Positions 23,887 through 33,209 of a DNA stretch of 64,000 nt are shown one piece after another. Position numbers and translations under genes: made by a program. Under the pieces are notes generated by a model that saw only the letters and a list, made by a program, of their open reading frames with translations, did not search any database and was not told the origin of the DNA. Source of the stretch: Bacteroidota bacterium (GTDB lineage: Bacteria > Bacteroidota > Bacteroidia > Bacteroidales > UBA12077). How positions within the stretch are numbered: the first letter of the stretch is position 1; the number at the start of each line of letters is the position of its first letter. The stretch lies in assembly GCA_020444275.1 (NCBI GenBank), contig JAHLLG010000002.1, forward strand, positions 855,991-919,990. Reading direction: 5' to 3'.

Positions 23887-26247
23887 TTATTCGTAGCGTA
23901 ATACTTCCGCCGGATTTCGGTTTGCAGTTACGTAAGCATTGTAAATAACTGTTGAAAGAGAAATTATTATGCTAATAACTCCAGCGAGAACAAAAATCCA
24001 TAAACTCATTTCTGTTTTGTACGGAAACTTATCTAACCAGTACTGCATGATGTAATACGCAACAGGCCAGGCAATAACATTGGCAATTAATACCAAATAC
24101 AAGAATTCTTTAGAAAATGTAAATAAAACATTTTTAATAGTGGCACCATACACCTTTCTAATACTAATCTGACGGCTGTTTTTCTCAGCCATATACGAAG
24201 CCAAACCATACATTCCGATAGCTGCAATAATTATGGCAAGCAATGCAAAAATAGTAAAGATATTTCCAAGTTTCTCCTCTTTCTGATAATGTTTGTTAAA
24301 CTCCTGATCAACAAATGTATATTCAAATGGGTATCCGGGAGCGAAATCTTTCCAAACATCATGAATATAATTTATTGTTTTGTTCAGGTTATTTGCGGAA
24401 ACTTTAATGTGCAACTTAAAGGCCCAGTTATCATACCATATAAAAACCAACGGTACAATCTCTTTTTGCAACGAATTAAAATGAAAATCTTTCATCACTC
24501 CTATTACAGTTCGGGGTGTTCCATCCCATCCTTCAATTTGATAACCAATTACAGAATCACGAGGGATTTGAAACTTACTGATGGCTTTTTCATTAATTAC
24601 CCAGGAATTTAATTTATCTGCAGGTCTGTTCCAATCATGGTTTCTACCATCTACAAATTCAACCTCTATTAAATCTGCATAATCCGGATCAACATATTGT
24701 ACCCGATATGCTTCATGAATACCTTCATGAACGTAGGTTGAGGTATTTCTTATCATTCCGGGAATCTGCTGAGCGTAGGAAACTTTCAATATATCGGGGT
24801 TTTGTAATAAGCTATTCTTGATACTCTCTTTATTTTGAGTTATATCTTTAGGAATATGCAATACCATTATCTGATCAGGATTAAAACCTAAATCTTTGTT
24901 TTTCATGTAGATATATTGCTTGTTTACCAGTATGGAACCAATAATCAGAATAATAGATATTGAAAATTGTAAAACAATAAGCATCTGTTTTAATATACTC
25001 TTTTTGATGCCCTGGTTTTGTGAGACTTTAAAAATCCGAAGTGCAGAAACTGACGAAAGATACGATGATGGATACAAACCTGCTAAAAAACCCGTCAACA
25101 GAGCAATGGCAACAAGTATTATAATTACAGCCAAAGGCAATTCATTTATTCCTATCGGATTATCAGAAAGGTAGAAAAAAACTGATTCGGAACTTAACGT
25201 GATTATAACTATACTGAACAAAAACGCTATTACTGATAGCATAATTGATTCGGTAATAAACTGCATAAATACTTTTGATTTTCCTGAACCCACAATTTTT
25301 CGAATGCTAACCTCTTTAAATCTTGACATGCCGCGAGCTGTTGTAATGTTTACATAATTAATTCCTGCAATTAATAACACCAGTAGCCCGACCAAAATGA
25401 AGGCTCCCACAACTTTTCTGTTTCCATGAACACAACCCATTTCGTATTCTATTGAACTGTTTAGATAAATATCTGAGAATTCACGTAACCAGAATTGTGG
25501 AGGATCTTCTTTGGTCCATCCATCCCGCTTTCCAACAAAATATTCATTGATTTTATTCTCCAGCAATTCAGTATTCAAATTTGGATTTAGCAACATATAA
25601 ACCAGATAGTTTTGTGGGCCTAAGTTGTTTATATACTCTTCGTTACCTCCTCCACGAATATCTTTTAGTGATTCAAAATTTACCAATACATTATACTGTA
25701 TATGAAAATCGTCGCGTTGTTCAATTACTCCTGTTACCGTAAAATTATATTCGTTATTATACTTTATGGTTTTACCGATTGGATCTTCATTTCCGAATAT
25801 TTTTTTTGCCAATGGTTCGGTAAGTACCATAGAATAAGGATCTTTTAATAAATTAGAATTATCTCCGGATAATACTTCCAGTGTGAATATTTTAAAAAAA
25901 TCGTTATCGGTATAGGTAAAATTATCTATAGAGAATAAGTTTTCATCATAATTTAACACATTATTTCCCCACGAAAATCCAATTCGGGTTGTATAATCAA
26001 TTTCCGGAAAGTTTTGTTTTACATGCGGAGCAACACCGCTTGCTAAAAGCGACCAGTTATTCAGTTCCAACCGGTAAATGTTATCGTAATTTTTGTTAAA
26101 CTTATCGTACGACAGCTGATTGTAAACATACATTATTATAAGTATGCATACCGAAAAAGCTACAGTTAGACCGATAAAATTTATTAAAGTAACCTTTAGG
26201 TTCCTCTGTAAATTTCTAATTGATGTCTTAATATAATTTTTCCACAT
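23887..26247 (-). CDS. ABC transporter permease, MacB/FtsX type
   Basis: A 786-residue protein with the Bacteroidota two-unit layout: first membrane segment at about 20-42, MacB-like periplasmic domain, an FtsX block of three segments at about 280-405 (RMSRFKEVSIRKIVGSGKSKV motif), another segment near 425, a second periplasmic domain, and a second FtsX block at about 665-780 (MAEKNSRQISIRKVYGATIKN). It ends NPAEVLRYE as is typical. No ATPase gene is adjacent, so its partner is elsewhere. Such proteins move no substrate across the inner membrane but transmit force to periplasmic substrates or are used in peptide efflux. Confidence 0.92.
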   Translation of the reverse strand: MWKNYIKTSIRNLQRNLKVTLINFIGLTVAFSVCILIIMYVYNQLSYDKFNKNYDNIYRLELNNWSLLASGVAPHVKQNFPEIDYTTRIGFSWGNNVLNYDENLFSIDNFTYTDNDFFKIFTLEVLSGDNSNLLKDPYSMVLTEPLAKKIFGNEDPIGKTIKYNNEYNFTVTGVIEQRDDFHIQYNVLVNFESLKDIRGGGNEEYINNLGPQNYLVYMLLNPNLNTELLENKINEYFVGKRDGWTKEDPPQFWLREFSDIYLNSSIEYEMGCVHGNRKVVGAFILVGLLVLLIAGINYVNITTARGMSRFKEVSIRKIVGSGKSKVFMQFITESIMLSVIAFLFSIVIITLSSESVFFYLSDNPIGINELPLAVIIILVAIALLTGFLAGLYPSSYLSSVSALRIFKVSQNQGIKKSILKQMLIVLQFSISIILIIGSILVNKQYIYMKNKDLGFNPDQIMVLHIPKDITQNKESIKNSLLQNPDILKVSYAQQIPGMIRNTSTYVHEGIHEAYRVQYVDPDYADLIEVEFVDGRNHDWNRPADKLNSWVINEKAISKFQIPRDSVIGYQIEGWDGTPRTVIGVMKDFHFNSLQKEIVPLVFIWYDNWAFKLHIKVSANNLNKTINYIHDVWKDFAPGYPFEYTFVDQEFNKHYQKEEKLGNIFTIFALLAIIIAAIGMYGLASYMAEKNSRQISIRKVYGATIKNVLFTFSKEFLYLVLIANVIAWPVAYYIMQYWLDKFPYKTEMSLWIFVLAGVISIIISLSTVIYNAYVTANRNPAEVLRYE

Positions 26248-26376
26248 AGTTTTGAATTTTATTTATGCAAAAACGACGATTAATTCTTTTCTTGGCTGCA
26301 TGAAAATATATGTTCCATATCATTTTCTATTCAGTTGAAACTTGTTAAATTTATCTTGCATTTAAAATAAAACATA

Positions 26377-26754
26377 ATGAGAATATTAGGAAATATATTA
26401 TGGTTAATTTTTGGTGGTATCATAACTGCCATTGAATATTTTATTAGTAGTTTAATATTAATGATAACTATTATAGGAATTCCATTTGGCGTACAAACCT
26501 TAAAAATGGGCTTACTTGCTTTATGGCCTTTTGGCAAAACAACTGTTCAAAGTGAGCGCTCTTCCGGTTGTCTCTATATTCTGTTTAATATTATTTGGAT
26601 TTTTATTGGAGGAATATGGATAGCACTTTCTCATGTTGTTTTTGGACTTATTCTTTATATAACCATAATTGGAATTCCGTTCGGAAATCAGCATATGAAG
26701 TTGGCTTCGCTTGCATTAACTCCTTTTGGCAGAGACATTATTAATAGAAAGTAA
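26377..26754 (+). CDS. YccF domain membrane protein
   Basis: A 125-residue protein made of two similar halves, each with a membrane segment and the YccF motif: ITIIGIPFGVQTLKMGLLALWPFG (about 30-53) and ITIIGIPFGNQHMKLASLALTPFG (about 94-117). Length is normal for the family, whose function is unknown. It is divergent from the permease and precedes a lipoprotein gene by 25 bp. Confidence 0.9.
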   Translation: MRILGNILWLIFGGIITAIEYFISSLILMITIIGIPFGVQTLKMGLLALWPFGKTTVQSERSSGCLYILFNIIWIFIGGIWIALSHVVFGLILYITIIGIPFGNQHMKLASLALTPFGRDIINRK

Positions 26755-26779
26755 CATTAAAAAAAATCTTGTATTCAAT

Positions 26780-27337
26780 ATGAAACATACTCGTTTTATA
26801 ATCTATATCAGTGCACTAGTCGCTTTAACAAGCTGTAATTCAGATAACTTTTACAACACCAAACGATTTATTGAGACCGATAAAAACATGTATTGTATTG
26901 GTGATTCTATATTTGTTACCTTGAATATTATGCCACTACAAGTTGATTCAAAAGAGATTAGAGTTTTTTCTGATCTCAAAAACATCAAATTATTTCCTTA
27001 TTCCAAATCGGCAATGATTAGTTCTGATTTCTACGAATTTGATAAAACGGGAGAAATAAATACCATTATAATTACTAAGGAGGATTATTTTTCCAGAACT
27101 CTAAAAGGAATTATACAAACACATGAGGATAAGATCATTATCAACTTTGATAACTATAGTAACAATATTGTACTGAATAAATCAGTATACGAAGAATCTC
27201 CTGATTTAGCTATTGGTGGCATATGTTTGCCCATTAAACCAGAACCGGGAGCCGAACTTGAAGAAACCTTTAATCAGAAAAGAATTGCTATTGTAAATTG
27301 CGAGAAACAGGGTCGCCCAACAAGTATGCCGGAATAA
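26780..27337 (+). CDS. Small lipoprotein of unknown function
   Basis: A 185-residue protein from the ATG at 26780, which begins a lipoprotein signal (MKHTRFIIYISALVALTSC, cysteine at 19). An in-frame upstream ATG at 26726 lies inside the YccF gene and precedes the signal by 18 residues, so I reject it. The mature part is beta-rich, with one KEDYFSRTLKGIIQTHEDK helix-like section and a proline-rich end (CLPIKPEPGAE). No family recognised. Probably co-transcribed with the YccF gene. Confidence 0.68.
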   Translation: MKHTRFIIYISALVALTSCNSDNFYNTKRFIETDKNMYCIGDSIFVTLNIMPLQVDSKEIRVFSDLKNIKLFPYSKSAMISSDFYEFDKTGEINTIIITKEDYFSRTLKGIIQTHEDKIIINFDNYSNNIVLNKSVYEESPDLAIGGICLPIKPEPGAELEETFNQKRIAIVNCEKQGRPTSMPE

Positions 27338-27349
27338 ATAAAAGTACAA

Positions 27350-28924
27350 TTACTTTTCCTTCTTTGGATAATCCGTAATTTCACGAATATTAAAATATAA
27401 AGGTTTTAACCTTTTGTACATTTTTTTATATACCTTATTAAAGAGCTTCTTATAAATGTCGCGATGCTGTGCAACTGGCTTATACACTTCGCCAACCCTA
27501 CACATTTTTTGAATGGCAGTTTCGAAATCTGGATATAATTTGAGTCCAACTACACAATTTATAGCTGCACCCAAAGCAGAAGTTTCGTATGTATGAGGCT
27601 TTTCTACCGGCATATTAAAAATATCAGCTGTCATTTGCAATGCATTTTTACTTTGCGATCCACCACCTGAAACGCGAAGTTTTTCAATTTTCACTCCTGT
27701 CTTTCGCTGTGTTCGCTCCGCTCCTTCTTTTAATGCGTAGGTTAGTCCTTCAAGAATTGAACGATACAAATGTGCGCGTGTATGCACATCGCCGAAACCG
27801 ATTACTGCACCTTTCGCCTCATGACCCGGAATTTTTACTCCTGGCGACCAGTAGGGTTGTAAGGTTAATCCCATCGATCCGGGAGGAATGTCTTCAATCA
27901 TTTCATCGAATAGCTGCTCAGGACTTTTACCTGTTTTTTTCGAAAGCTCAATTTCTTTATGACCAAACTCATTTTTAAACCAGTTTATCATCCAATATCC
28001 TCGGTATATCATCACCTCGGTATTATAATGATCAGGAATAGCGCTAGGATATGAAGGAAAAAACTTTACTACTTCGACATACTTGTTGTTTACAGTTTCA
28101 ATGGTTGCTGTGGTTCCATAACTTAAACATGCTATTTCAGGTGACATACAACCTGAACCCAATACTTCGCAAGCTTTATCAGCTGCTGCAGCAATTACAG
28201 GCAACCCCTCGGGCAGTCCGGTTTGTTTTGAAGCTTCTGTAGTTATGGTTCCCAATAGTTCTGTTGGCTTTACCAAATCAACCAGTTTTTCCTGCTCGAC
28301 TGGAAAAAGTTTTGAATTCATTGAATCAGGTTTTGACCATTGCTGTTTTTTATAATCGAATGGCATGTACCCAACTGTACTTCCAATGGAATCAATGAAA
28401 TTTCCGGTAAATCGATAATTGAAAAAAGCGGATAGAAAAACATACTTGTACGTTTTATCCCAAATATCCGGTTGGTTTTGTCGAATCCAATTGCATTCAC
28501 CATCTTTTATGGCATGAGCAAGCGATTCATACATATTAATAAACTGCAAGCCCTTTTTAACAACGCCTTTGGGCCATTTATCTACCTTAGCTTTACGCTG
28601 ATCGAGCCAAATAATTGCCGGTCGGAGTGGTTTCCCATCTTCATCAAGATTTACAACGGTACCTCTTTGTGTAGTTATCGATAAACCTTTAATTTGGGTT
28701 AAATCAATTGAACTATTTTTAAGTAAATACTGAGTTGTTTCGCAAAGTTTATCCCACAAATATTCCGGATCTTGCTCTGCATAACCCGGCTGATTTGAAA
28801 AATAAGACTCTACCTTGGTGCGTTCAATTTCGCATATATTACCTTGCAGATCAATGATTACAGCACGAATAGATTGGGTGCCTGCATCAATTACTACAAT
28901 GTATTTCTTCTCGTTTTTATTCAT
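27350..28924 (-). CDS. FGGY-family carbohydrate kinase, glycerol kinase-like
   Basis: A 524-residue two-lobed sugar kinase. It has the N-terminal phosphate loop IVVIDAGTQSIRAVIIDLQG (8-27), the hinge AIIWLDQRKAKVDKWP (about 103-118), and the second-lobe SGGGSQSKNALQMTADIFNMPV (about 411-432) with ALGAAINC following. It is transcribed after glpD and an alkyl-DHAP-synthase-like gene, so glycerol or a related triol or ketose is the most likely substrate, although the sequence is not a canonical GlpK. A REP-like hairpin fills the gap to the upstream gene. Confidence 0.85.
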   Translation of the reverse strand: MNKNEKKYIVVIDAGTQSIRAVIIDLQGNICEIERTKVESYFSNQPGYAEQDPEYLWDKLCETTQYLLKNSSIDLTQIKGLSITTQRGTVVNLDEDGKPLRPAIIWLDQRKAKVDKWPKGVVKKGLQFINMYESLAHAIKDGECNWIRQNQPDIWDKTYKYVFLSAFFNYRFTGNFIDSIGSTVGYMPFDYKKQQWSKPDSMNSKLFPVEQEKLVDLVKPTELLGTITTEASKQTGLPEGLPVIAAAADKACEVLGSGCMSPEIACLSYGTTATIETVNNKYVEVVKFFPSYPSAIPDHYNTEVMIYRGYWMINWFKNEFGHKEIELSKKTGKSPEQLFDEMIEDIPPGSMGLTLQPYWSPGVKIPGHEAKGAVIGFGDVHTRAHLYRSILEGLTYALKEGAERTQRKTGVKIEKLRVSGGGSQSKNALQMTADIFNMPVEKPHTYETSALGAAINCVVGLKLYPDFETAIQKMCRVGEVYKPVAQHRDIYKKLFNKVYKKMYKRLKPLYFNIREITDYPKKEK

Positions 28925-28933
28925 TTTTATAAA

Positions 28934-28964
28934 AACCTAACAGGTTTTTGAAACTTGTTAGGTT
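28934..28964. repeat. REP-like palindrome inside the glycerol operon
   Basis: AACCTAACAGGTTT and AAACTTGTTAGGTT pair over 14 bp with one G-U around a TTG loop. Its reverse complement matches the repeat at 449-476 beside the RAYT gene over about 25 bases. It occupies most of the 49-bp gap between two co-directional genes, so it will be transcribed and may stabilise or attenuate the message. Confidence 0.7.
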
Positions 28965-28973
28965 GATCTATTA

Positions 28974-30608
28974 TTAAGGTTTTAATCCTAATGTATTTCC
29001 CGGGTTCATAATTCCGTTCGGATCTAAATGATCTTTAATAGCTTGCATCAGTTCAATTGACTTAGTTCCCAATTCCTGTTCCATCCACGGAGCAAGTGTT
29101 CTTCCAACTCCGTGATGATGAGATAAAGAACCGTTATTGGCTTGAATAGTTTCAATTATTCCTTTATGATATTCTCTGTATTCCTCTATTTCATTCCCCT
29201 TTTTCATAGGACTTAAAAACGTAAAATAGAGATTGGCTCCATTTTCGTATACATGCGATATATGAACCATTGCAACCGTTTTATCTCTGCTTTTTAAATA
29301 TTTGCGCACAGCTTTCCACAACGGAATTAAATTATCCCACAAAACTGCGGTCTCCAATGTATCAGTCATTACTCCTATATCCATTAACGGATCACGTAGG
29401 TAAGCACTTGAATATCTTTGCTCTAACCATTTTTTTGTTGGTTTAGCACCTGTTGAAAAAGCCTTGTGTTTTTTTGCAATCTTTTTAATAGATGAAACAA
29501 CTTGTTTTGTGTATGATTTACTTCCTTCAACAGCAACAAACATTAAGCAGCGTTTACCCGATTGAAAGCCTTTAAAATTTAGAAACTTATCCGCAAAGGT
29601 TCCTTCAAAATTCTTTGTTTTAAATGCAATCTCAGTTTCTTCCGGATCTGAAATTCGAAATAGGTGAGGCACTCCTATCCCACTCTGCATAACAGTTCTC
29701 ATTGCTGTAACAGCTGTTTCAAAATCTTTAAATATAAAAGATGTAAAACGCGTATTCTCAGGCTGGTACTTTCTTATTTTCATAGTTACCTCGGTAATTA
29801 CACCAAGTGAACCTTCCGATCCAATAAATATCGGATGAATATCCCAACCTTGAGCGGATGCCGGATATGTTTTCGTATGAATTACTCCTTTTGGAGTGAC
29901 CACTTTTACCGAAAGAACCATATCCTCAATCTTTCCATATCCCGTTGATGCCTGTCCTGCTCCTTTTGCTGCTAACCAACCGCCAACTGTCGAGTATTCA
30001 AAGGATTGAGGAAAATGTCCGCAAGAATATTTAATCCCATAATTATTCAAATACTCTTCAAATGCAGGTCCAAACATTCCGGTTTGAACTCTAACCGTAT
30101 GATTGATTTCATTTACTTCCAACACTTTGTTCAAATACCTGGTTAAATCAAGGCTTATTCCACCCTGTGGTGTTTCTACACCCCTGGTAACCGATGATTG
30201 TCCACCAATCGGCGTTACAGCAATTTTATTCTTATTACAAATGGCAAGAATTTGAACAATATCTTCATCGTTTTTGGGATAAAGCACAGCATCAGGAGGT
30301 GTTTCAATCTCTCCTTTTCTAAGCTTAACTAAATCAGTGTAATATTTGCCAAAAGAATGATTGGCCCTTTCGAAATCCGAAGTTTCTATATTCTCTTTTC
30401 CAACAATTTGGGTAAACTCATCGAGAATTGTTTCCTTTAACGAACAAGATTTCTTGATTATTATCTCTTGATTACCAGTAAGATGCTTATGTTTTAACTC
30501 CGTGTCAGAATATCCAAATTTCTCTTTAATAACGTGTAAAGTTCCATCATCAAGCTGGGTTTCTCGTTTATCTCCCCATTTTAAAATATCTCTGTATGTT
30601 TTTGCCAT
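28974..30608 (-). CDS. FAD-binding oxidase resembling alkyl-DHAP synthase (AGPS-like)
   Basis: A 544-residue VAO/PCMH flavoprotein. Residues about 120-300 form the FAD domain (AVTPIGGQSSVTRG, then SFEYSTVGGWLAAKGAGQAS and KIEDMVLSVKVVTPKG), which follow the mammalian alkylglycerone-phosphate synthase pattern closely. The C-terminal part keeps ANLYFTF (catalytic-Tyr region) and the His-rich loop GSLSHHHGVG (about 497-506). An N-terminal ILKWGDKRE segment is also AGPS-like. AGPS swaps the acyl group of acyl-DHAP for an alkyl chain, the ether-lipid step. It follows glpD with a 1-bp gap, so DHAP supply is linked to it. It could instead be a glycerol-phosphate or hydroxyacid dehydrogenase. Confidence 0.8.
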   Translation of the reverse strand: MAKTYRDILKWGDKRETQLDDGTLHVIKEKFGYSDTELKHKHLTGNQEIIIKKSCSLKETILDEFTQIVGKENIETSDFERANHSFGKYYTDLVKLRKGEIETPPDAVLYPKNDEDIVQILAICNKNKIAVTPIGGQSSVTRGVETPQGGISLDLTRYLNKVLEVNEINHTVRVQTGMFGPAFEEYLNNYGIKYSCGHFPQSFEYSTVGGWLAAKGAGQASTGYGKIEDMVLSVKVVTPKGVIHTKTYPASAQGWDIHPIFIGSEGSLGVITEVTMKIRKYQPENTRFTSFIFKDFETAVTAMRTVMQSGIGVPHLFRISDPEETEIAFKTKNFEGTFADKFLNFKGFQSGKRCLMFVAVEGSKSYTKQVVSSIKKIAKKHKAFSTGAKPTKKWLEQRYSSAYLRDPLMDIGVMTDTLETAVLWDNLIPLWKAVRKYLKSRDKTVAMVHISHVYENGANLYFTFLSPMKKGNEIEEYREYHKGIIETIQANNGSLSHHHGVGRTLAPWMEQELGTKSIELMQAIKDHLDPNGIMNPGNTLGLKP

Positions 30609-30609
30609 C

Positions 30610-32241
30610 TTATTCTGGTAAATTAAAAATTTTCATCACTTCATCTATTTCTTGTTTCGTTCTTTTGTCAACCCAGTTAAAATAATGTTTTGCAGTTTCA
30701 ACTACTTTTTGAAATACTTTATCACCAGGATAACCCAACGTTCCTATTCCGGTTCTTCTGAAAAAGATATCTTCTAAGGTAAAAGCCATCTCCTTTTTCA
30801 TTACATAAACCACTTCAGCTAATATTTCGCCATCATCGGTTAACACTTCCATTAATGGCTTTTCGTAAAGTGCCAATCTAAAAATAGTATGGCATTGAAG
30901 TCCATAATTTCTGCCAACGTAATTTATGGTGGCTTCGGAAAATTGTGGATAACGGAGCACCAGTTGTCGAATAAAGCTTTCCATGTTTGTAATATCCGAA
31001 TCAACCAGATATTTTTTATCCGTAACCGATTTACCCAGATTTCTATTTAATTTCTTTGAAATGATTTTCATTACATTGCTTGCTAACCTTCGACTGGTAG
31101 TATATTTACCACCTTCTATAGTTATTAATCCGTTTAAATCATCTTTTGCATTATCAAATATTTCATACTTACGCGATGATTCGTAGGATGCCTCGGTTTG
31201 ATTATCAACCAATGGCCGTAAACCACCATAAGCAAACAGCACATCGTTGTATGTTATTTTGGAACTACCATAATTATTGTTGATTTCATCCAGCAGTTCT
31301 AGTATACTCTGTTTGGTAACTTTATAATCATCGGGATCACCATTATATTCTTTATCGGTAGTTCCAATCAAGGTGTGATTTCGCCATGGAATCATCATCA
31401 CATGTTTGCCTTCTTTGGTCATCATTAGTACGGCATGATTATTACATTGCTTTTTAGTAATAATATGAATTCCTTCTGATCTTCTGATATGATGATCTGG
31501 ATTTTTGTTTTTTGAAGCCGAGTTCAACACAATATCAGTCCAAGGGCCTGTACAATTAATCGTTAAGTCAGCAGTAATTCGATGTTTATTGTCATTCAGT
31601 AAATCCACAACCTCTACCCCTTTGACATTTTGATCTTCAACAATAAACGATTCGACCTTACTATAGTTAGCCGCCTGAGCGCCATTAGTTATTGCTGATT
31701 TTAGTATACCAAGCGTCAGCCGCTCCGGGTTTATGTTTTGGCAATCGTAATAGATACTTGATCCGGTTAACTTATGATCGGGTATACATGGTTCAAGGCG
31801 CTTTGTTTTTTTTGCACTTATGGATTTATGAAACTTTAGTTTTTTACTTTTATCCCAGGTAAAGCCTTTATCCAATGAGAGTAAATCATATAAAAACATT
31901 CCGGCAAAAAGAATAGCCTTGTTATTTTTTAGATTACTATAGGTAGGAATCATAAAAGGAAGAGGATACACAAAGTTTGGTGCAATATTTTCAAGTGTTT
32001 TTCGCTCGGAAAGCGACTCGCGAACCAAACCAAATTCTGCATTTTTCAAGTAGCGTAATCCCCCGTGAATTAATTTGGATGTCGCCGATGATGTAGCTTC
32101 TCCGAAATCGCCCTTTTCAAAAAGTGCAACTTTCAATCCCTGCGCAGATGCTTCGTATGCAATGGAAACTCCTGTTATTCCGCCTCCAATAATGATTAAA
32201 TCGTAATGATTGTCGAAAGGTTGATCGAATAGTCTTTTCAT
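30610..32241 (-). CDS. glpD: Aerobic-type glycerol-3-phosphate dehydrogenase (FAD, GlpD/GlpA-like)
   Basis: A 543-residue flavoprotein with the N-terminal dinucleotide fold DLIIIGGGITGVSIAYEASA (13-32), the GEATSSATSKLIHGGLRYL motif (about 48-66), MIPWRNHTLIGTTDKEY, and IEGGKYTTSRRLA near the end of the DAO domain, followed by the C-terminal helical DAO_C domain. It oxidises sn-glycerol-3-phosphate to DHAP and reduces quinone at the inner membrane. First gene of a three-gene unit with the AGPS-like protein and the FGGY kinase. Confidence 0.93.
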   Translation of the reverse strand: MKRLFDQPFDNHYDLIIIGGGITGVSIAYEASAQGLKVALFEKGDFGEATSSATSKLIHGGLRYLKNAEFGLVRESLSERKTLENIAPNFVYPLPFMIPTYSNLKNNKAILFAGMFLYDLLSLDKGFTWDKSKKLKFHKSISAKKTKRLEPCIPDHKLTGSSIYYDCQNINPERLTLGILKSAITNGAQAANYSKVESFIVEDQNVKGVEVVDLLNDNKHRITADLTINCTGPWTDIVLNSASKNKNPDHHIRRSEGIHIITKKQCNNHAVLMMTKEGKHVMMIPWRNHTLIGTTDKEYNGDPDDYKVTKQSILELLDEINNNYGSSKITYNDVLFAYGGLRPLVDNQTEASYESSRKYEIFDNAKDDLNGLITIEGGKYTTSRRLASNVMKIISKKLNRNLGKSVTDKKYLVDSDITNMESFIRQLVLRYPQFSEATINYVGRNYGLQCHTIFRLALYEKPLMEVLTDDGEILAEVVYVMKKEMAFTLEDIFFRRTGIGTLGYPGDKVFQKVVETAKHYFNWVDKRTKQEIDEVMKIFNLPE

Positions 32242-32339
32242 AAATAGTAAGGTTAATGATGATCTATCCTCAAATATCTTAAATATTTATGAAATAACCA
32301 TTTAACATTTGTTAAATAATGAAGTATTAAATTGAAAAA

Positions 32340-32924
32340 TCAGGATTTAATATTTTTTCGTAATCGACTTAATGACTGCAATTTAATGCCCAAGAAATCG
32401 GCTATATATTTTAATGGCACCTGGCGAATCATATCAGGATATTGCCTGAGCAACCGATTATATCTTGTTTCTGCTGTTTCAGTTATAAAGGAATATATTC
32501 TGCGTTGCGATTCAACAAACATCTCTTCAATAATTCGTCTTCCCAGTCGTTCCCATTTTGGAAATGATTGATACAAATTTTCAAGATCTGTTTTCTTAAT
32601 AATTATTAGTTCACAATCTGTTATGGCACTTATTATTTCGAATGAAGGTTTTTCGGATACAAAGCTTGGAAGAGCAGTTGCAAAACTGTGCAACGGTGTA
32701 ATATCCCTGGTAATCTCTTCTCCATTATGATGGTAATAAACTCTTAAGTACCCTCTGTTTGTGAATGCTATTTTATCAGCAATTTCACCTTCATGAATAA
32801 ATATTTCATTCCTTTTTAACTGTATAAATTCCACGACATGAAGCATAGCGTCTAACTCTTTCTGCTCAAAATCAACAAATTGATTGATAAAATGGAATAC
32901 ATGTTTAAATTTATCTTTATGCAT
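32340..32924 (-). CDS. Crp/Fnr-family transcriptional regulator
   Basis: A 194-residue protein with an N-terminal cyclic-nucleotide-binding-like beta barrel (about 20-115, FIHEGEIADKIAFTNRGYLRV) and a short C-terminal helix-turn-helix (IADFLGIKLQSLSRLRKNI, about 174-192) in the compact form usual for Bacteroidota. There are no cysteines for an Fe-S cluster. It is transcribed toward glpD, 98 bp away, so control of the glycerol operon is plausible but not shown. Confidence 0.9.
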   Translation of the reverse strand: MHKDKFKHVFHFINQFVDFEQKELDAMLHVVEFIQLKRNEIFIHEGEIADKIAFTNRGYLRVYYHHNGEEITRDITPLHSFATALPSFVSEKPSFEIISAITDCELIIIKKTDLENLYQSFPKWERLGRRIIEEMFVESQRRIYSFITETAETRYNRLLRQYPDMIRQVPLKYIADFLGIKLQSLSRLRKNIKS

Positions 32925-32960
32925 CTTGTTAAAATTTAATTGAATATCTTAAAAATTATC

Positions 32961-33107
32961 TTAACCTGCATTATTCATGAATAATGCTGCTGACGAAGGA
33001 AAAATCAACGTTTTGATTGAAGTAAACCGTTGATTTTCCACAGTCAGGATTAACCTGAACTATTCATAAATATAAGAAAAATATTATTTGTGAATACATC
33101 AGGTTAA
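32961..33107. mobile_element. 147-bp MITE-like element with terminal inverted repeats and three hairpins
   Basis: The ends are imperfect inverted repeats of about 25 bp, both starting TTAACCTG outermost (left 32961, right 33107 on the other strand), with about 5 mismatches. Inside are a perfect 20-bp palindrome (32968-32987), a long stem from CTGAC (32990-32994) to GTCAG (33043-33047) with GGAAAAATCAACG-like arms, and a third stem from TTAACCTGA (33050-33058) to TCAGGTTAA (33099-33107) with 12 further pairs. No ORF. It lies in a divergent gap between a Crp/Fnr gene and a thioredoxin-like gene. Repeat status outside this window is untested. Confidence 0.55.
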
Positions 33108-33209
33108 AATGATAATTTAATTCCAAGTTGATTTATATCATCATACTGTAGGTTATACATTTGATATTTTAAGTGTATATTCGACTCCAAAATTAATAAT
33201 CACAACATC

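Noticed and set aside
23887-26247. Macrolide export (MacB) as the function of the permease.
   Set aside because: The Bacteroidota permeases of this layout have no fused ATPase and no adjacent MacA or TolC gene here. The family name does not establish a drug substrate.
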